Shown piece by piece: positions 54,604 to 63,683 of a DNA stretch of 64,000 bases. Where the stretch lies: assembly GCF_030505395.1 (NCBI RefSeq), contig NZ_CP130044.1, positions 1,845,001 to 1,909,000 of the forward strand, written 5' to 3'. Every line of letters begins with the position of its first letter. Positions within the stretch are counted from its first letter, which is position 1. The notes under the pieces were generated by a model that ran no database searches, was not told the DNA's origin, and worked only from the letters and a program-made list of their open reading frames with translations. The position numbers were made by a program, and so were the translations under genes. This DNA comes from Asticcacaulis sp. ZE23SCel15. Lineage in GTDB: Bacteria; Pseudomonadota; Alphaproteobacteria; Caulobacterales; Caulobacteraceae.

Positions 54604-54945
54604 TTAGTCGAAGTCCTCCCACCCCAATTCAACAGCTCGATTTAGAAGTTCCCCGGCCCGTGCATCGTTATGCTTTAGATAATTGAGGTGAAGGTTGTAG
54701 CAACCTGTTGCGTTTCCCATTTCGCAGGCAATTTCATAATGTTTATTGGCGATATCGTCGCTGTATTTGTATTCTTCATAAGAAATACAGTGCCCGTAAA
54801 GGATGTGCGCATCATCGTTATCGTGCTTAATTAAAATGGACAAGATACTCATACAGACGTCGATCATGTTCGCTTCATAAAGCCTCGCAGCCGCCCCCAT
54901 TAAGTCTCTTTGTGCAGCTTTATCAAATTTAACATCTTCACTCAT
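54604..54945 (-). CDS. Hypothetical TPR/Sel1-like protein
   Basis: 113 residues, all helical by composition. ANKHYEIACEMGNATGCYNL and ARAGELLNRAVELGW resemble Sel1-type repeats, which bind proteins. Start MSEDVKFDK has AAGGAAAGAAG upstream. The gene is much richer in A+T than its neighbours, which points to acquisition. Function unknown. Confidence 0.65.
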   Translation of the reverse strand: MSEDVKFDKAAQRDLMGAAARLYEANMIDVCMSILSILIKHDNDDAHILYGHCISYEEYKYSDDIANKHYEIACEMGNATGCYNLHLNYLKHNDARAGELLNRAVELGWEDFD

Positions 54946-54984
54946 TTTTCTTCTTTCCTTATGGGATTTCCTCAGGTTCAGGAG

Positions 54985-55098
54985 GGCGTTCTGGTGCGCG
55001 TAACCCTTTTCGACAGGGCGTACAGGCCGCGTATACGCCCTTGGGACGGTGCCGATATTACCGCGCTGGCGGCGTTGTTCATGATGACGCGGGGTTAG
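54985..55098 (+). pseudogene. Remnant of a second M20 amidohydrolase gene
   Basis: The segment codes RPWDGADITALAALFMMTRG and stops. The first part matches the internal SRPWDGVDITALAA of the intact M20 protein (nucleotides ~53830-53890) and the second matches its very end ALAALFMLTRA. About 500 bp between the two are missing, and the joint lies in CTGGCGGC, which occurs at both places in the intact gene. It is the scar of a duplicated, internally deleted copy. Confidence 0.75.
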
Positions 55099-55194
55099 GT
55101 CGCGGCAATTGCGTCGTGCACAATTAGGATGTTTATTGCATTGTAGTGGAAACTATTTGTATAACGCCGTTAAAATTCATTTATTTAGTCATTA

Positions 55195-55530
55195 TCATGG
55201 ATGTTTTATGAAGTAAAAAAATGCTCCCATCAAAATAAATGAAAAAAATGTGTAAAAATAGACTAAAGATTTATTCTGTTTAATTTCTACTGAAAATAAT
55301 ATTATCGCGTATCCAGCTATGTAAGAAAATATTGCCGTAAATGGGTGGTTTTCTTTTTCATGGCGTATATTCAAAATAAACAGTGCTATCGCTACGAATA
55401 TTAATGTTGAAAGCACTAATAATAAAGCTTTGGTGAAGGGATTATTCAATGCTGAGATTGTGTCTCGTACTGCACCCTTAATTTGTATCATAGGTAATTG
55501 TACTTGGATTGAAGAATGAGATGCCGCCAT
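55195..55530 (-). CDS. Hypothetical membrane protein, AT-rich
   Basis: 111 residues with three hydrophobic segments (~34-52, ~64-80, ~88-107) and no recognised domain. The base composition is much lower in GC than the window average, like the gene at 54604. It is followed 19 bp later on the map by a normal-composition gene, so the patch boundary is sharp. Could be recently acquired or fast-evolving. Confidence 0.5.
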   Translation of the reverse strand: MAASHSSIQVQLPMIQIKGAVRDTISALNNPFTKALLLVLSTLIFVAIALFILNIRHEKENHPFTAIFSYIAGYAIILFSVEIKQNKSLVYFYTFFSFILMGAFFYFIKHP

Positions 55531-55548
55531 GTTCGCAAGTCTGTAGGT

Positions 55549-56160
55549 TTATTCTACCGGCGATTTGGCAATCGCCTTATCTTCGGGCGAAGGCGCGACT
55601 AGCATAGTGGCGGGCAGGTCGTCCACGCCCGGCAGGCCGACGTGCATCAGTTGCCAGCCAAACAGGGTTTTGCGCTTCATGGTGAAGATGGTTTCGCCTT
55701 GCACCGGATGTGTGACCGACAGACGGGTGCGGTCGGGGCTCCAGTACAGCACGTCCGGCACCGGCGGTTTGTCGGTAAAAGTTCTGGGATCAACCTTATT
55801 GGCGTCCTTACCGGCCCCCAGCGTCAGCGCCCAAATAGCGCGGGCGGTCAGATACGAGTCGATATTGATGGTCGGTGCCGGCTTGGTCATGGGGGTAATC
55901 GCCGCAGCGACCGCGCCGATGGGGTCCTTCAGGAAACTGGGCGGCGGGGCGGCGATGCTGTCGCCGTCGATGGAGGTGATCAACTGGGCCTTAAGGCTTG
56001 TGCGTACATCATCAAACGCGACCAGTTCGGCAAGGCTTTGAATATCCTCGGCTTCGGCGGAGGAGCGCAGGTCGTAAAACGACCAGATCGGCCCGGCCAG
56101 AAAGGCTGCTACGAATGCCAGCAGCGCAAATATAACGGTAAGCGGCAGTATCCGTGACAC
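55549..56160 (-). CDS. DUF2939 protein
   Basis: 203 residues with an N-terminal hydrophobic signal-anchor (~4-27) and a DUF2939 core (SFYDLRSSAEAEDIQSLAEL, VAFDDVRTSLKAQL). The remaining part (RLSVTHPVQGETIFTMKRK) should be periplasmic. Family function unknown to me. It stands alone. Confidence 0.75.
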   Translation of the reverse strand: MSRILPLTVIFALLAFVAAFLAGPIWSFYDLRSSAEAEDIQSLAELVAFDDVRTSLKAQLITSIDGDSIAAPPPSFLKDPIGAVAAAITPMTKPAPTINIDSYLTARAIWALTLGAGKDANKVDPRTFTDKPPVPDVLYWSPDRTRLSVTHPVQGETIFTMKRKTLFGWQLMHVGLPGVDDLPATMLVAPSPEDKAIAKSPVE

Positions 56161-56240
56161 GAAGCGTCCCCCAATTTTGCCCGTTCAGGCATCCCACCCG
56201 TTAACCATATCAGCCGCAGCCGGTCTGCGCACCTGCTTTT

Positions 56241-57320
56241 TTACGCCATTTGCGGCGTTTGCATAAAGGGGCGCTGCACCGGCTGGCGGGTAATGATCTT
56301 ATGGACGAAGGCCAGCTTTTCCTTGACGCGCGGTGACAGGATAAACGGATAGAGCGGGCGCTCACCCATCGAGGCGTGGATGGAGTTGATCGCCACGCTT
56401 AAGGGTATCCAAGTCTCAGCCAGACGATCAAAATCCAGCACCGTATAGGGATCGAAATCGACATCGGCAGAAATATTGTCGTGGTGCGGGGCCTTGAGCG
56501 CCATGCCGTAACAATGAGCCGTTTCCAGCGCATCAATGATGTGCAGGCAGTGCGCAAACGATTCCGCGAAATCCTCCCACGGGTGCATCGAGGCGTAGGC
56601 CGAGATATATTCGTTTTGCCAGTTGGGCGGCGTGCCGTTGGCGTAGTGCTTCTGAATGGCCGTGTCGTAGTCGATGCGGTCGTCACCAAAGACGGCGCGG
56701 CATTCTTCCAGCAGCCCGCCGTCACGCACCATCTTGTTCCAGATAAAATGGCCGATTTCGTGCCGGAAATGGCCCAAAAGCGTGCGGTAATGCTCATTCA
56801 TCTGGCTGCGCACGGTCTCGCGCGTCAGGTCATCGGCTTCGGCGGCGCGGATGGAGATCAGGCCCTCATCGTGGCCGGTCATGGCCGCCTTATGGCGACC
56901 GTCGGAGGTGATCTGATCCTCAAGGAAATCAAAGGCCAGACCGCCGTGCGGGTCAACATCGCGGCCTTGTGCCGGCAGGTTCCATTTCAGAAACGAATAG
57001 AACAGATGGCGTTGAGCTTCGCCAATCCGGCGCCAGTTGTCGATGCTGTTGGGCACAAAGCGATTATAGCGGCAGGCGCGGCAAAAATCGTTAGGGTCTT
57101 CGGCCCCGACCGTCCAGTTACAAACATCGGTGACCGCATTGGCGCAGAAGCGCTGACTGGCCGAACCATTCACCGGCTTCCAGAACGGCTCGCTGACCGG
57201 CTCCATCGCGCACAGTTCCTGAAGCTGCGGGACAAAGCCCAGACGGTAGCCGCAGTTCACGCAATTACGGTTATGGAAATATACCGTATTCTGACAGTTG
57301 CTACAGGTGAAGATTTTCAT
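56241..57320 (-). CDS. Putative zinc-binding metallopeptidase (DUF2248/Mx type)
   Basis: 359 residues. An N-terminal zinc ribbon (MKIFTCSNCQNTVYFHNRNC, then VNCGYRLGF) and a second Cys set (CNWTVGAEDPNDFCRACRYN) precede a peptidase-like domain with the motif GHFRHEIGHFIWNKM (HExxH) and the later AYASMHPWEDFAESFAHCLH, which gives the third ligand region. No signal peptide; probably cytoplasmic. Substrate unknown. Confidence 0.85.
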   Translation of the reverse strand: MKIFTCSNCQNTVYFHNRNCVNCGYRLGFVPQLQELCAMEPVSEPFWKPVNGSASQRFCANAVTDVCNWTVGAEDPNDFCRACRYNRFVPNSIDNWRRIGEAQRHLFYSFLKWNLPAQGRDVDPHGGLAFDFLEDQITSDGRHKAAMTGHDEGLISIRAAEADDLTRETVRSQMNEHYRTLLGHFRHEIGHFIWNKMVRDGGLLEECRAVFGDDRIDYDTAIQKHYANGTPPNWQNEYISAYASMHPWEDFAESFAHCLHIIDALETAHCYGMALKAPHHDNISADVDFDPYTVLDFDRLAETWIPLSVAINSIHASMGERPLYPFILSPRVKEKLAFVHKIITRQPVQRPFMQTPQMA

Positions 57321-57437
57321 GGGTTGCGGTTATTTTCTGGCGGCTTGGGTTACATTTATTGCCTGTCTAAGGCGTATGATGCTCCTAAATCCATCTTTAC
57401 ACATCCTCTGTTTTGTAAGCAGTACGTAAGGACTAAC

Positions 57438-59288
57438 TCAGATAAACATAATGTCGCCCGCCTGAAGGGTCGGTGTATTCAGAAGGAACGCCACCACGCT
57501 TGCGCTTGATGCGCCATTGCCATCAATATCAAACCACAGGGCGCGCGTGGCGGTATCAAAATAAACCGTTGCCGTGGTCGCCGTTGGCGTGACACCTGCA
57601 CCCGTTAAGAAGCCAACACCTTGCGTAAGCTGAAATCCAGCCGGAACCCCAAAGGCAGACGCGCTTAGGGCCAGCCGGTCGCCTTGCGCGCGATCAAAAT
57701 CAAATACAAAATCGGCGGCCGTTGTGCGCGTATCGAAATAGAATATATCCCCACCCGCGCCGCCGGTCAGGTGATCCGCCTCCAGGCCCCCAATCAGGAA
57801 ATCGCCGCCATTGCCGCCATCCAGTATATCGGCGCCCCATTCGCCAAACAGAGTGTCTTCGTTTTCCTGACCGTAGAGCCGGTCGTCGCCGGTCCCCCCG
57901 GCCAGAAAGTCATTGCCGGCTTCCCCAAACAATACATCCACCGCGTCCTGACCATAGAGCGTGTCATTGCCAGTACCGGCAATCAGCGTATCCTGTCCGC
58001 CCTCGCCAAACAGCGTGTCGTTTCCGACCTGGCCATAAAGGGTGTCATTGCCAAATCCGCCAGCCAGAAAGTCGTGGCCATATTCTCCGAACAGGGTGTC
58101 GTCACCATCTTCTGAGTAGGCGGTGTCGTCATTATGTCCCAAGATAAGCGTATCGTTGCCGCCGCCGGCATAGACCAGATCGCGGCCATCCTGACCGTAC
58201 AGAAAGTTGGCGACCGAATTACCATAAAGGGTATCATTGCCTGATCCGCCGATGGCATTTTCGATGGTAGCGCCCCTGGCGATCGAGACATTGCCAATCA
58301 GAGCGCCAACGCTGGAAAAATGTTCCGCCCGCAGATCAATCAGGCAGGCGCTGGTGTAGCCGCTGAAATTAAAGGTGTCTGTTCCGCCGGCATCCCAGGC
58401 ACAGAATATCAGCGCCGAAGACGCGTTGGTGGCTGAAAACCACGGCAGGCTTGCATTACTGGCAAAGCCATAAACCGTATCACCGGTCCGGGTCGACATA
58501 TTGGCGCCGTAGCGGCTTTGGGCGGCGGCGATATCATCCAGCAAGGGGGCTGAGGCTGAGTAGTTCTGGAAATCGGCGCCGGTATTGCTTTCGTCCCAAT
58601 AGCTCATGGCCGTATATTGTCGGCTGTCTTCGTAGTAGGGGGCATGAGCACTATAGCTTAAGGTTTCCCCGCCGGTTGCGCTGTAATTGCCAGGATGGGA
58701 CAGGCCCAGAATATGGCCGACTTCGTGGGTCAGCGTCTGAAACGCATAGTTCAGGACTGCCGGCGTTCCATTGCCATAAGAGGTTGAGTTTATCCATACT
58801 CCGGCATTAACGGTAACCTGACTGCCCCAGGTGGAATACGAGCTTTGCGCAAAGCCTGCGGCACCATCCATTCCGGTTGAGTAATTGCCAAACAGAAGCG
58901 ACGCTAAGTCTGAATAGGCAGCCCCTCCGGATGTACCCGAACCAGCCCTGACGAAGGTCAGGTTGGCCACATCGGCCCAGGCTTGAAGGACCAGTTCTGT
59001 CGCCAAAATCTGTGCTTCGTTGAATACGGAAAAGCCGCCGGTGTCGTTGGGCATGGTGCCCGAGGTCGCACGGTAGCCATAGGTGATGGTCGCAGCCTGC
59101 CCGGAAACATTATACCCATTAAGCGCCCAGCCGCCGCGGATGAGTTGGGCGGCCGCTTCGTCAACCGTGAAGGAGGGCTTGGTGTTTGGCCCAGTATTGC
59201 CGCGCACATAGTTCGGATCGATTTGGCTGTACACAAAGCTTGAGGATTCGGGGGCGGCAGATGCGGAGGTAAACACGGCGGTCTCCAT
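57438..59288 (-). CDS. Serralysin-type (M10) RTX metalloprotease
   Basis: 616 residues. The Zn-protease domain (~1-290) has THEVGHILGLSHPGNYS (HExxHxxGxxH, first His near 188) and the Met-turn AMSYWDESN. The RTX block (~330-530) has many [11 protein letters not shown]/DGxD nonapeptides, and the C-terminus (LNTPTLQAGDIMFI) resembles that of the broken RTX gene at 39.9 kb. No N-terminal signal, so secretion by a type I system is expected; its transporter is not in the window. The start at 59288 (METAVF) is used; a TTG two codons earlier is possible. Neither has a clear Shine-Dalgarno. Confidence 0.9.
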   Translation of the reverse strand: METAVFTSASAAPESSSFVYSQIDPNYVRGNTGPNTKPSFTVDEAAAQLIRGGWALNGYNVSGQAATITYGYRATSGTMPNDTGGFSVFNEAQILATELVLQAWADVANLTFVRAGSGTSGGAAYSDLASLLFGNYSTGMDGAAGFAQSSYSTWGSQVTVNAGVWINSTSYGNGTPAVLNYAFQTLTHEVGHILGLSHPGNYSATGGETLSYSAHAPYYEDSRQYTAMSYWDESNTGADFQNYSASAPLLDDIAAAQSRYGANMSTRTGDTVYGFASNASLPWFSATNASSALIFCAWDAGGTDTFNFSGYTSACLIDLRAEHFSSVGALIGNVSIARGATIENAIGGSGNDTLYGNSVANFLYGQDGRDLVYAGGGNDTLILGHNDDTAYSEDGDDTLFGEYGHDFLAGGFGNDTLYGQVGNDTLFGEGGQDTLIAGTGNDTLYGQDAVDVLFGEAGNDFLAGGTGDDRLYGQENEDTLFGEWGADILDGGNGGDFLIGGLEADHLTGGAGGDIFYFDTRTTAADFVFDFDRAQGDRLALSASAFGVPAGFQLTQGVGFLTGAGVTPTATTATVYFDTATRALWFDIDGNGASSASVVAFLLNTPTLQAGDIMFI

Positions 59289-59383
59289 AGGCAATCGATG
59301 TTAGAGCATTACGCAGCTATAGATCTGAAACCTACGCTATATCCGCCCTTTGTAGAATAGGATGACAATAACTTGACCCGAAA

Positions 59384-61552
59384 TCAGTCCGTTGCCTGAC
59401 CCGGAAGCAGGCGGAAAACCGCAAATTCAGGGGCCGGGCTAATCCACTGATCGCTGATCGTCCATCCGGCGGCGGTGGCCAGACGGGTGAACGAGGCGAC
59501 GGTGAATTTGTGGGAGTTTTCGGTATGAAAGCACTCGTCAGCCTTGAAGGTAAAGAACTGACCGGCGGCGCGCACAGTTTGATCCGTGCGGCTAATCAGG
59601 TGCATTTCGATACGCTCATGATCAGGGTTCCACACCGCCAGATGATCAAAGCTGTCCACGTCGAAATCGCCGTCCAGTTCGCGGTTGATGCGGGTAAGCA
59701 GGTTTTTATTGAAGGCGGCGGTCACCCCTTGGGCGTCATCATAGGCGGTATGGAGTGTGGCCTCATCCTTGACCATATCGACGCCGACAATCATTTGGCT
59801 GCTGGCCCCCAGCACCTCACGCGCGCTTTTGAGGAAAGCTATGGCGGAGCCGTGGCTGAAGTTGCCGATGGTCGAGCCGGGGAAAAATCCGATCTTTTGG
59901 CGGTTGAGCACCGTGTCCGGCAGGTCGACGCGGGCGGTGAAGTCCCCGGCAACCGGCTGGATATCAAGCTGCGGGTAATCGGCCCTGAGCCGTGCTGTGG
60001 CCCCGTTTAAGGCCTCCACGCTGATGTCAATCGGGACATAGGCCGATATCTGCGGGGCAGCATCCAGCATGATCTTAGTCTTGGCGCTGGCGCCGCTGCC
60101 GAACTCGATCAGGGCAGCGCCCGCCGGAATATGGGCGGCGATGTCTGGCGCAATCCGTTGCAGCAGAGCGGTCTCCGTGCGGGTAGGGTAATATTCCGGC
60201 AGGTCGCAGATGGCCTCAAACAGCTCAGAGCCCGTCGCATCATAGAAATATTTGGGTGACAGGGATTTCGGCGTGGACGATAATCCGGCGATCACGTCGG
60301 CGGCAAACTCATTGCCTTCAAACTTTGCATCTTTCTGGCGAGCGTCTCTCGCCAGTCTTAAACCTGAAAACAGCCAGCGTTTATCGGGCGCAAAGAAATT
60401 GCGATAGGTCGGGCGGGCATGGCCCTTGGGGGTGACCGAAGCGCCGCCGCGTAAGACCATCTGACCCGACATGAACTTGCCATTGTATTCCCCGACCGCG
60501 CCGGTGCCGGGGGCGAAACCGGGATAGGGCAGGTAAGCGCTGGCCGTCCATTGCCAAGCGACATCGTGGGCTTGCTCTAGTGCGCCTGCCATCGCCGCCA
60601 ATTCCCATTCGGCTTCGGTCGGCAGGCGCGCACCTTTCCAATGGGCAAAGGCGGCGGCTTCATAGTGGCTGATGTTGGTAACGGGCGCGTCCGGTTGCAG
60701 CGGCTGCACACCGCGCAAACTCATGACCTGCCAGTCATCGCCATCGGCCTGCCAGTATAGCGGCGAATCCCAGCCCATTGTCTGCACCATAGCCCAGCCG
60801 TCCGATAGCCACAGGTCGGCGCGCTGATAACCGCCATCGGCCATAAACTCAAGCCATTCGCCGTTGGTCACCAGCCGGTCGGCGATCTCAAACGGTTCCA
60901 GCCAGACCTTATGGCGCGGGCGTTCATTATCAAACGCAAAGCCGCCATCGTCCGCGCCAATCTCAACCAGCCCGCCGTCTATGCGGATGAACCGCCCGCG
61001 CTGTCCGCCCTCCACGTTAGGCCAGCGCGGATTGTAGGCCGGTTTGAGCGGGGATTGGGCCAGCAGATGCAGCACATCCATGCACAGCAGCTCCTGATGC
61101 TGTTCTTCGTGGGCGAGCCCCAATTCAAGCAGATCCGTGACTTCCGGCGATAGATCCGACGACAGGAAAACCGACATATGGTCATCGACATAGCGGCGAT
61201 AGGACAGAACGGCCTCCAGAGACGGACGGGTCAGAAGACCCCGCTGCGCGCGCGGCTGGCGCGGGCCCAAGGCTTCGTAATAGGAATTGAACAGGTAGCC
61301 AAACGCAGGATCAAAAACCTGATAACCGGCCATTTGATTTAAGATAAAGGTCTCAAAAAACCAGGTCGTATGGGCCAGATGCCATTTAACCGGGCTGGCA
61401 TCCGGCATGGACTGCACCGCCATGTCCTCCGGCGTCAGGGGCGCGATCAGGCTGTGGGTGTGGGTGCGCATCTGAAGGTAGCGCTGAAGGCAGGGCGGGT
61501 TTACGCTTTGTGTTGTGGTGGCCGGGACGTAAAGCGTATCCATAACCTGCAT
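59384..61552 (-). CDS. egtBD: Fused ergothioneine enzymes EgtB-EgtD
   Basis: 722 residues in one frame. Residues ~1-403 are EgtB: a DinB-like domain with VKWHLAHTTWFFETF and AHEEQHQE (HX3HXE iron ligands His148, His152, Glu154), then a sulfatase-modifying-type domain (RLPTEAEWELAAMAG, YRNFFAPDKRWLFSGLRLA). Residues ~408-722 are EgtD: SLSPKYFYDATGSELFEAIC, LPEYYPTRTE and the SAM loop LIEFGSGASAKTKI. EgtD trimethylates histidine to hercynine; EgtB adds the sulfur donor oxidatively. The linker is only ~10 residues. Normally two adjacent genes; in fungal Egt1 the order is reversed. The start (61552) is the first of two close methionines. Confidence 0.93.
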   Translation of the reverse strand: MQVMDTLYVPATTTQSVNPPCLQRYLQMRTHTHSLIAPLTPEDMAVQSMPDASPVKWHLAHTTWFFETFILNQMAGYQVFDPAFGYLFNSYYEALGPRQPRAQRGLLTRPSLEAVLSYRRYVDDHMSVFLSSDLSPEVTDLLELGLAHEEQHQELLCMDVLHLLAQSPLKPAYNPRWPNVEGGQRGRFIRIDGGLVEIGADDGGFAFDNERPRHKVWLEPFEIADRLVTNGEWLEFMADGGYQRADLWLSDGWAMVQTMGWDSPLYWQADGDDWQVMSLRGVQPLQPDAPVTNISHYEAAAFAHWKGARLPTEAEWELAAMAGALEQAHDVAWQWTASAYLPYPGFAPGTGAVGEYNGKFMSGQMVLRGGASVTPKGHARPTYRNFFAPDKRWLFSGLRLARDARQKDAKFEGNEFAADVIAGLSSTPKSLSPKYFYDATGSELFEAICDLPEYYPTRTETALLQRIAPDIAAHIPAGAALIEFGSGASAKTKIMLDAAPQISAYVPIDISVEALNGATARLRADYPQLDIQPVAGDFTARVDLPDTVLNRQKIGFFPGSTIGNFSHGSAIAFLKSAREVLGASSQMIVGVDMVKDEATLHTAYDDAQGVTAAFNKNLLTRINRELDGDFDVDSFDHLAVWNPDHERIEMHLISRTDQTVRAAGQFFTFKADECFHTENSHKFTVASFTRLATAAGWTISDQWISPAPEFAVFRLLPGQATD

Positions 61553-61794
61553 CCTGTCGTTCGGTCTGCTGTCGCGTGGGGGACTATCGGCAGATAATCA
61601 TAAGTTTTAAATGGTGTCGTCAGTAGCCTTGAATACAGCCCACAATACTGGCCATCAGCGGCATGTCTGACCAGCGGCATCCCCCGAAATAATCTTTTTC
61701 GGGTGATACCAGCCCACTGCCGGCCGGTATAGGCTGAGGCGCTGCCCGTTTCTGGCAGCATGTTTTGGCAGCAGAGCACCGGAGATTTTCTATC

Positions 61795-62253
61795 ATGATA
61801 TTTGTAGTGACGCTTTTGATGGGTGTGGTGGCGGGCTTAAGGGCCATGACGCCGCTGGCGGCTGCCTCATGGGCGGCGCATCTGGGCTGGGTCAGCGTGG
61901 CCGGTACGCCGCTTGAGTTTATGGGCAATCAGTGGACGCCGTGGATATTTACCGTGCTGGCCATTGCTGAGCTTATTACCGATCAGTTGCCGCAAACCCC
62001 CAGCCGTAAGGTGCCGGTGCAGTTCGGGGCACGGTTGGTCTCCGGCGCTCTGGCCGGGGCCACGCTGGCGATTGGTGTTGGCGCGCTTATCCCCGGTATC
62101 GTTCTGGGCGTTGTTGGGGCGGTTGTCGGAACCTTTGGCGGGGCGGCGGCCCGTGGGAAATTGGCGGCGCGGTTTGGCAAGGATTTGCCCGCAGCACTTA
62201 TTGAGGACGCGGTGGCGGTGTTTGGGGCTTTGGCTCTGATCCATTTGGTGTAA
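61795..62253 (+). CDS. DUF4126 membrane protein
   Basis: 152 residues with four hydrophobic segments: MIFVVTLLMGVVAGLRAMTP, WTPWIFTVLAIAELITDQLP, then GALIPGIVLGVVGAVVGTFG and the end. GxRxxxP and ELxxDxxPxxPxR patterns fit DUF4126. Function unknown. GGAG lies 10 bp before the ATG at 61795. It is 9 bp from the flavin reductase gene and probably co-transcribed. Confidence 0.82.
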   Translation: MIFVVTLLMGVVAGLRAMTPLAAASWAAHLGWVSVAGTPLEFMGNQWTPWIFTVLAIAELITDQLPQTPSRKVPVQFGARLVSGALAGATLAIGVGALIPGIVLGVVGAVVGTFGGAAARGKLAARFGKDLPAALIEDAVAVFGALALIHLV

Positions 62254-62262
62254 GGGGGGCAG

Positions 62263-63627
62263 ATGGCAGAGTTTGACGCGATCATTATCGGCGCCGGGCA
62301 GGCCGGACCGTCTCTGGCCGGGCGGCTGACGCAGTCGGGGCAAAAGGTCGCCATTGTTGAGCGTAAGCTGTTCGGCGGCACCTGCGTCAACACCGGCTGC
62401 ATGCCGACCAAGGCGCTGGTCGCCAGCGCCTATGCCGCCCATCTGGCGCGGCGTGGTGCGGATTACGGTATCAGTGTGGGCGAGGTGTCGGTCGATATGA
62501 AGGCCGTCGCGGCCCGCAGTCACAAGGTCACGATCGATGCGCGCGGCAATGTCGAGGGCTGGCTCAAAGGCATGGACGGCTGCACGGTCATTGAGGGCCA
62601 TGCGCGCTTTACCGGCCCCAAGACCCTGAGTATTAGCGGACAGGACATTACCGCACCAAAGATTTTCCTCAATGTCGGCGGACGGGCGGCGATACCCGGT
62701 ATTCCGGGCCTTGATGGGGTTCCATATCTCACCAACAGCTCGATCGTGACGCTGGATCATCTGCCGACGCATCTGATCGTCATCGGCGGCAGCTATATTG
62801 CGCTGGAGTTCGCGCAGATGTACCGCCGGTTTGGGGCACAGGTCACGGTCATCGAGCGCGGTACCCGCCTGATTGCGCGCGAGGATGCCGATATTTCCGA
62901 CGCCGTGCGTGATATCCTTGAGGGCGAAGGGATCGTGGTTCACACTGGCATCGAAGACATGGCCGTCTCCCAAACCGGCGGCGTCATCAGTGTGGTTATG
63001 GGGACGCAGACGGTAAGCGGCTCCCACCTGCTGGTCGCCACAGGGCGCAGGCCCAATACCGATGATCTGGGGCTGGAGGCGGCGGGCATAAAAACCGATC
63101 CGCGCGGCTATATTACGGTCGATGACAGCTTGATGACTTCGGTTGACGGTATCTGGGCGATGGGCGATTGCAACGGGCGCGGGGCGTTCACCCATACCGC
63201 CTATAATGATTTTGAAATTATCGCCGCCAATCTGCTTGACGGCGCGGCACGTAAGGTCAGCGACCGGATTTTGGGCTATGCGCTCTATATCGATCCGCCG
63301 CTGGGACGGGTGGGCATGACGGTGGCCGAGGCCAAAAAAACCGGCCGCCCACTGCTGGTTGCGACCCGATCCATGACAAAAGTTGGACGCGCGATTGAAA
63401 AAGGCGAAACGAAAGGCTTTATGAAGGTGGTGGCCGATGCGGAAACCAAAAAAATCCTGGGCGCGGCGATTTTGGGCACCGGTGGGGACGAAGCCATTCA
63501 CGGTATTCTGGATATGATGAACGTGGGCGCGACTGTCGATCAACTACAATGGGCGGTGCCGATACACCCCACCGTGTCTGAGCTTATTCCGACCCTGTTG
63601 GGGGATTTAAAACCGCTGGGCGGTTGA
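62263..63627 (+). CDS. FAD-dependent pyridine nucleotide-disulfide oxidoreductase
   Basis: 454 residues, class I flavoprotein disulfide reductase. FAD loop DAIIIGAGQAGPSLAGRL, redox pair in GGTCVNTGCMPTKALVASA, NAD loop VIGGSYIALEFAQMYRRFG, second FAD motif IWAMGDCNGRGAFTHTAYND and the C-terminal interface ending AVPIHPTVSELIPTLL (HPT, catalytic His). It resembles mercuric reductase-like proteins but lacks the extra C-terminal Cys pair and the N-terminal metal-binding domain. Substrate unknown. Confidence 0.9.
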   Translation: MAEFDAIIIGAGQAGPSLAGRLTQSGQKVAIVERKLFGGTCVNTGCMPTKALVASAYAAHLARRGADYGISVGEVSVDMKAVAARSHKVTIDARGNVEGWLKGMDGCTVIEGHARFTGPKTLSISGQDITAPKIFLNVGGRAAIPGIPGLDGVPYLTNSSIVTLDHLPTHLIVIGGSYIALEFAQMYRRFGAQVTVIERGTRLIAREDADISDAVRDILEGEGIVVHTGIEDMAVSQTGGVISVVMGTQTVSGSHLLVATGRRPNTDDLGLEAAGIKTDPRGYITVDDSLMTSVDGIWAMGDCNGRGAFTHTAYNDFEIIAANLLDGAARKVSDRILGYALYIDPPLGRVGMTVAEAKKTGRPLLVATRSMTKVGRAIEKGETKGFMKVVADAETKKILGAAILGTGGDEAIHGILDMMNVGATVDQLQWAVPIHPTVSELIPTLLGDLKPLGG

Positions 63628-63683
63628 AATAAATCTTAAAACCATGATCTAAGAAGGGATACTCAATTTCATCAGGAGTTCCC

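Noticed and set aside
54500-54680. Possible transposase fragment (IDDLLPRAYIA in the plus frame)
   Set aside because: Only a vague likeness to IS66 C-termini, no further motif, inverted ends or target duplication.
56481-57509. 342-codon open frame antisense to the zinc metallopeptidase
   Set aside because: The minus-strand protein has zinc ribbon and HExxH motifs; the plus frame has none.
57800-58200. Internal repeats of the M10 protease taken as separate repeat DNA
   Set aside because: They are coding RTX repeats.
61867-63543. 558-codon open frame antisense to the flavin reductase gene
   Set aside because: Histidine/arginine-rich composition typical of an antisense shadow; the plus-strand frame has all disulfide-reductase motifs.
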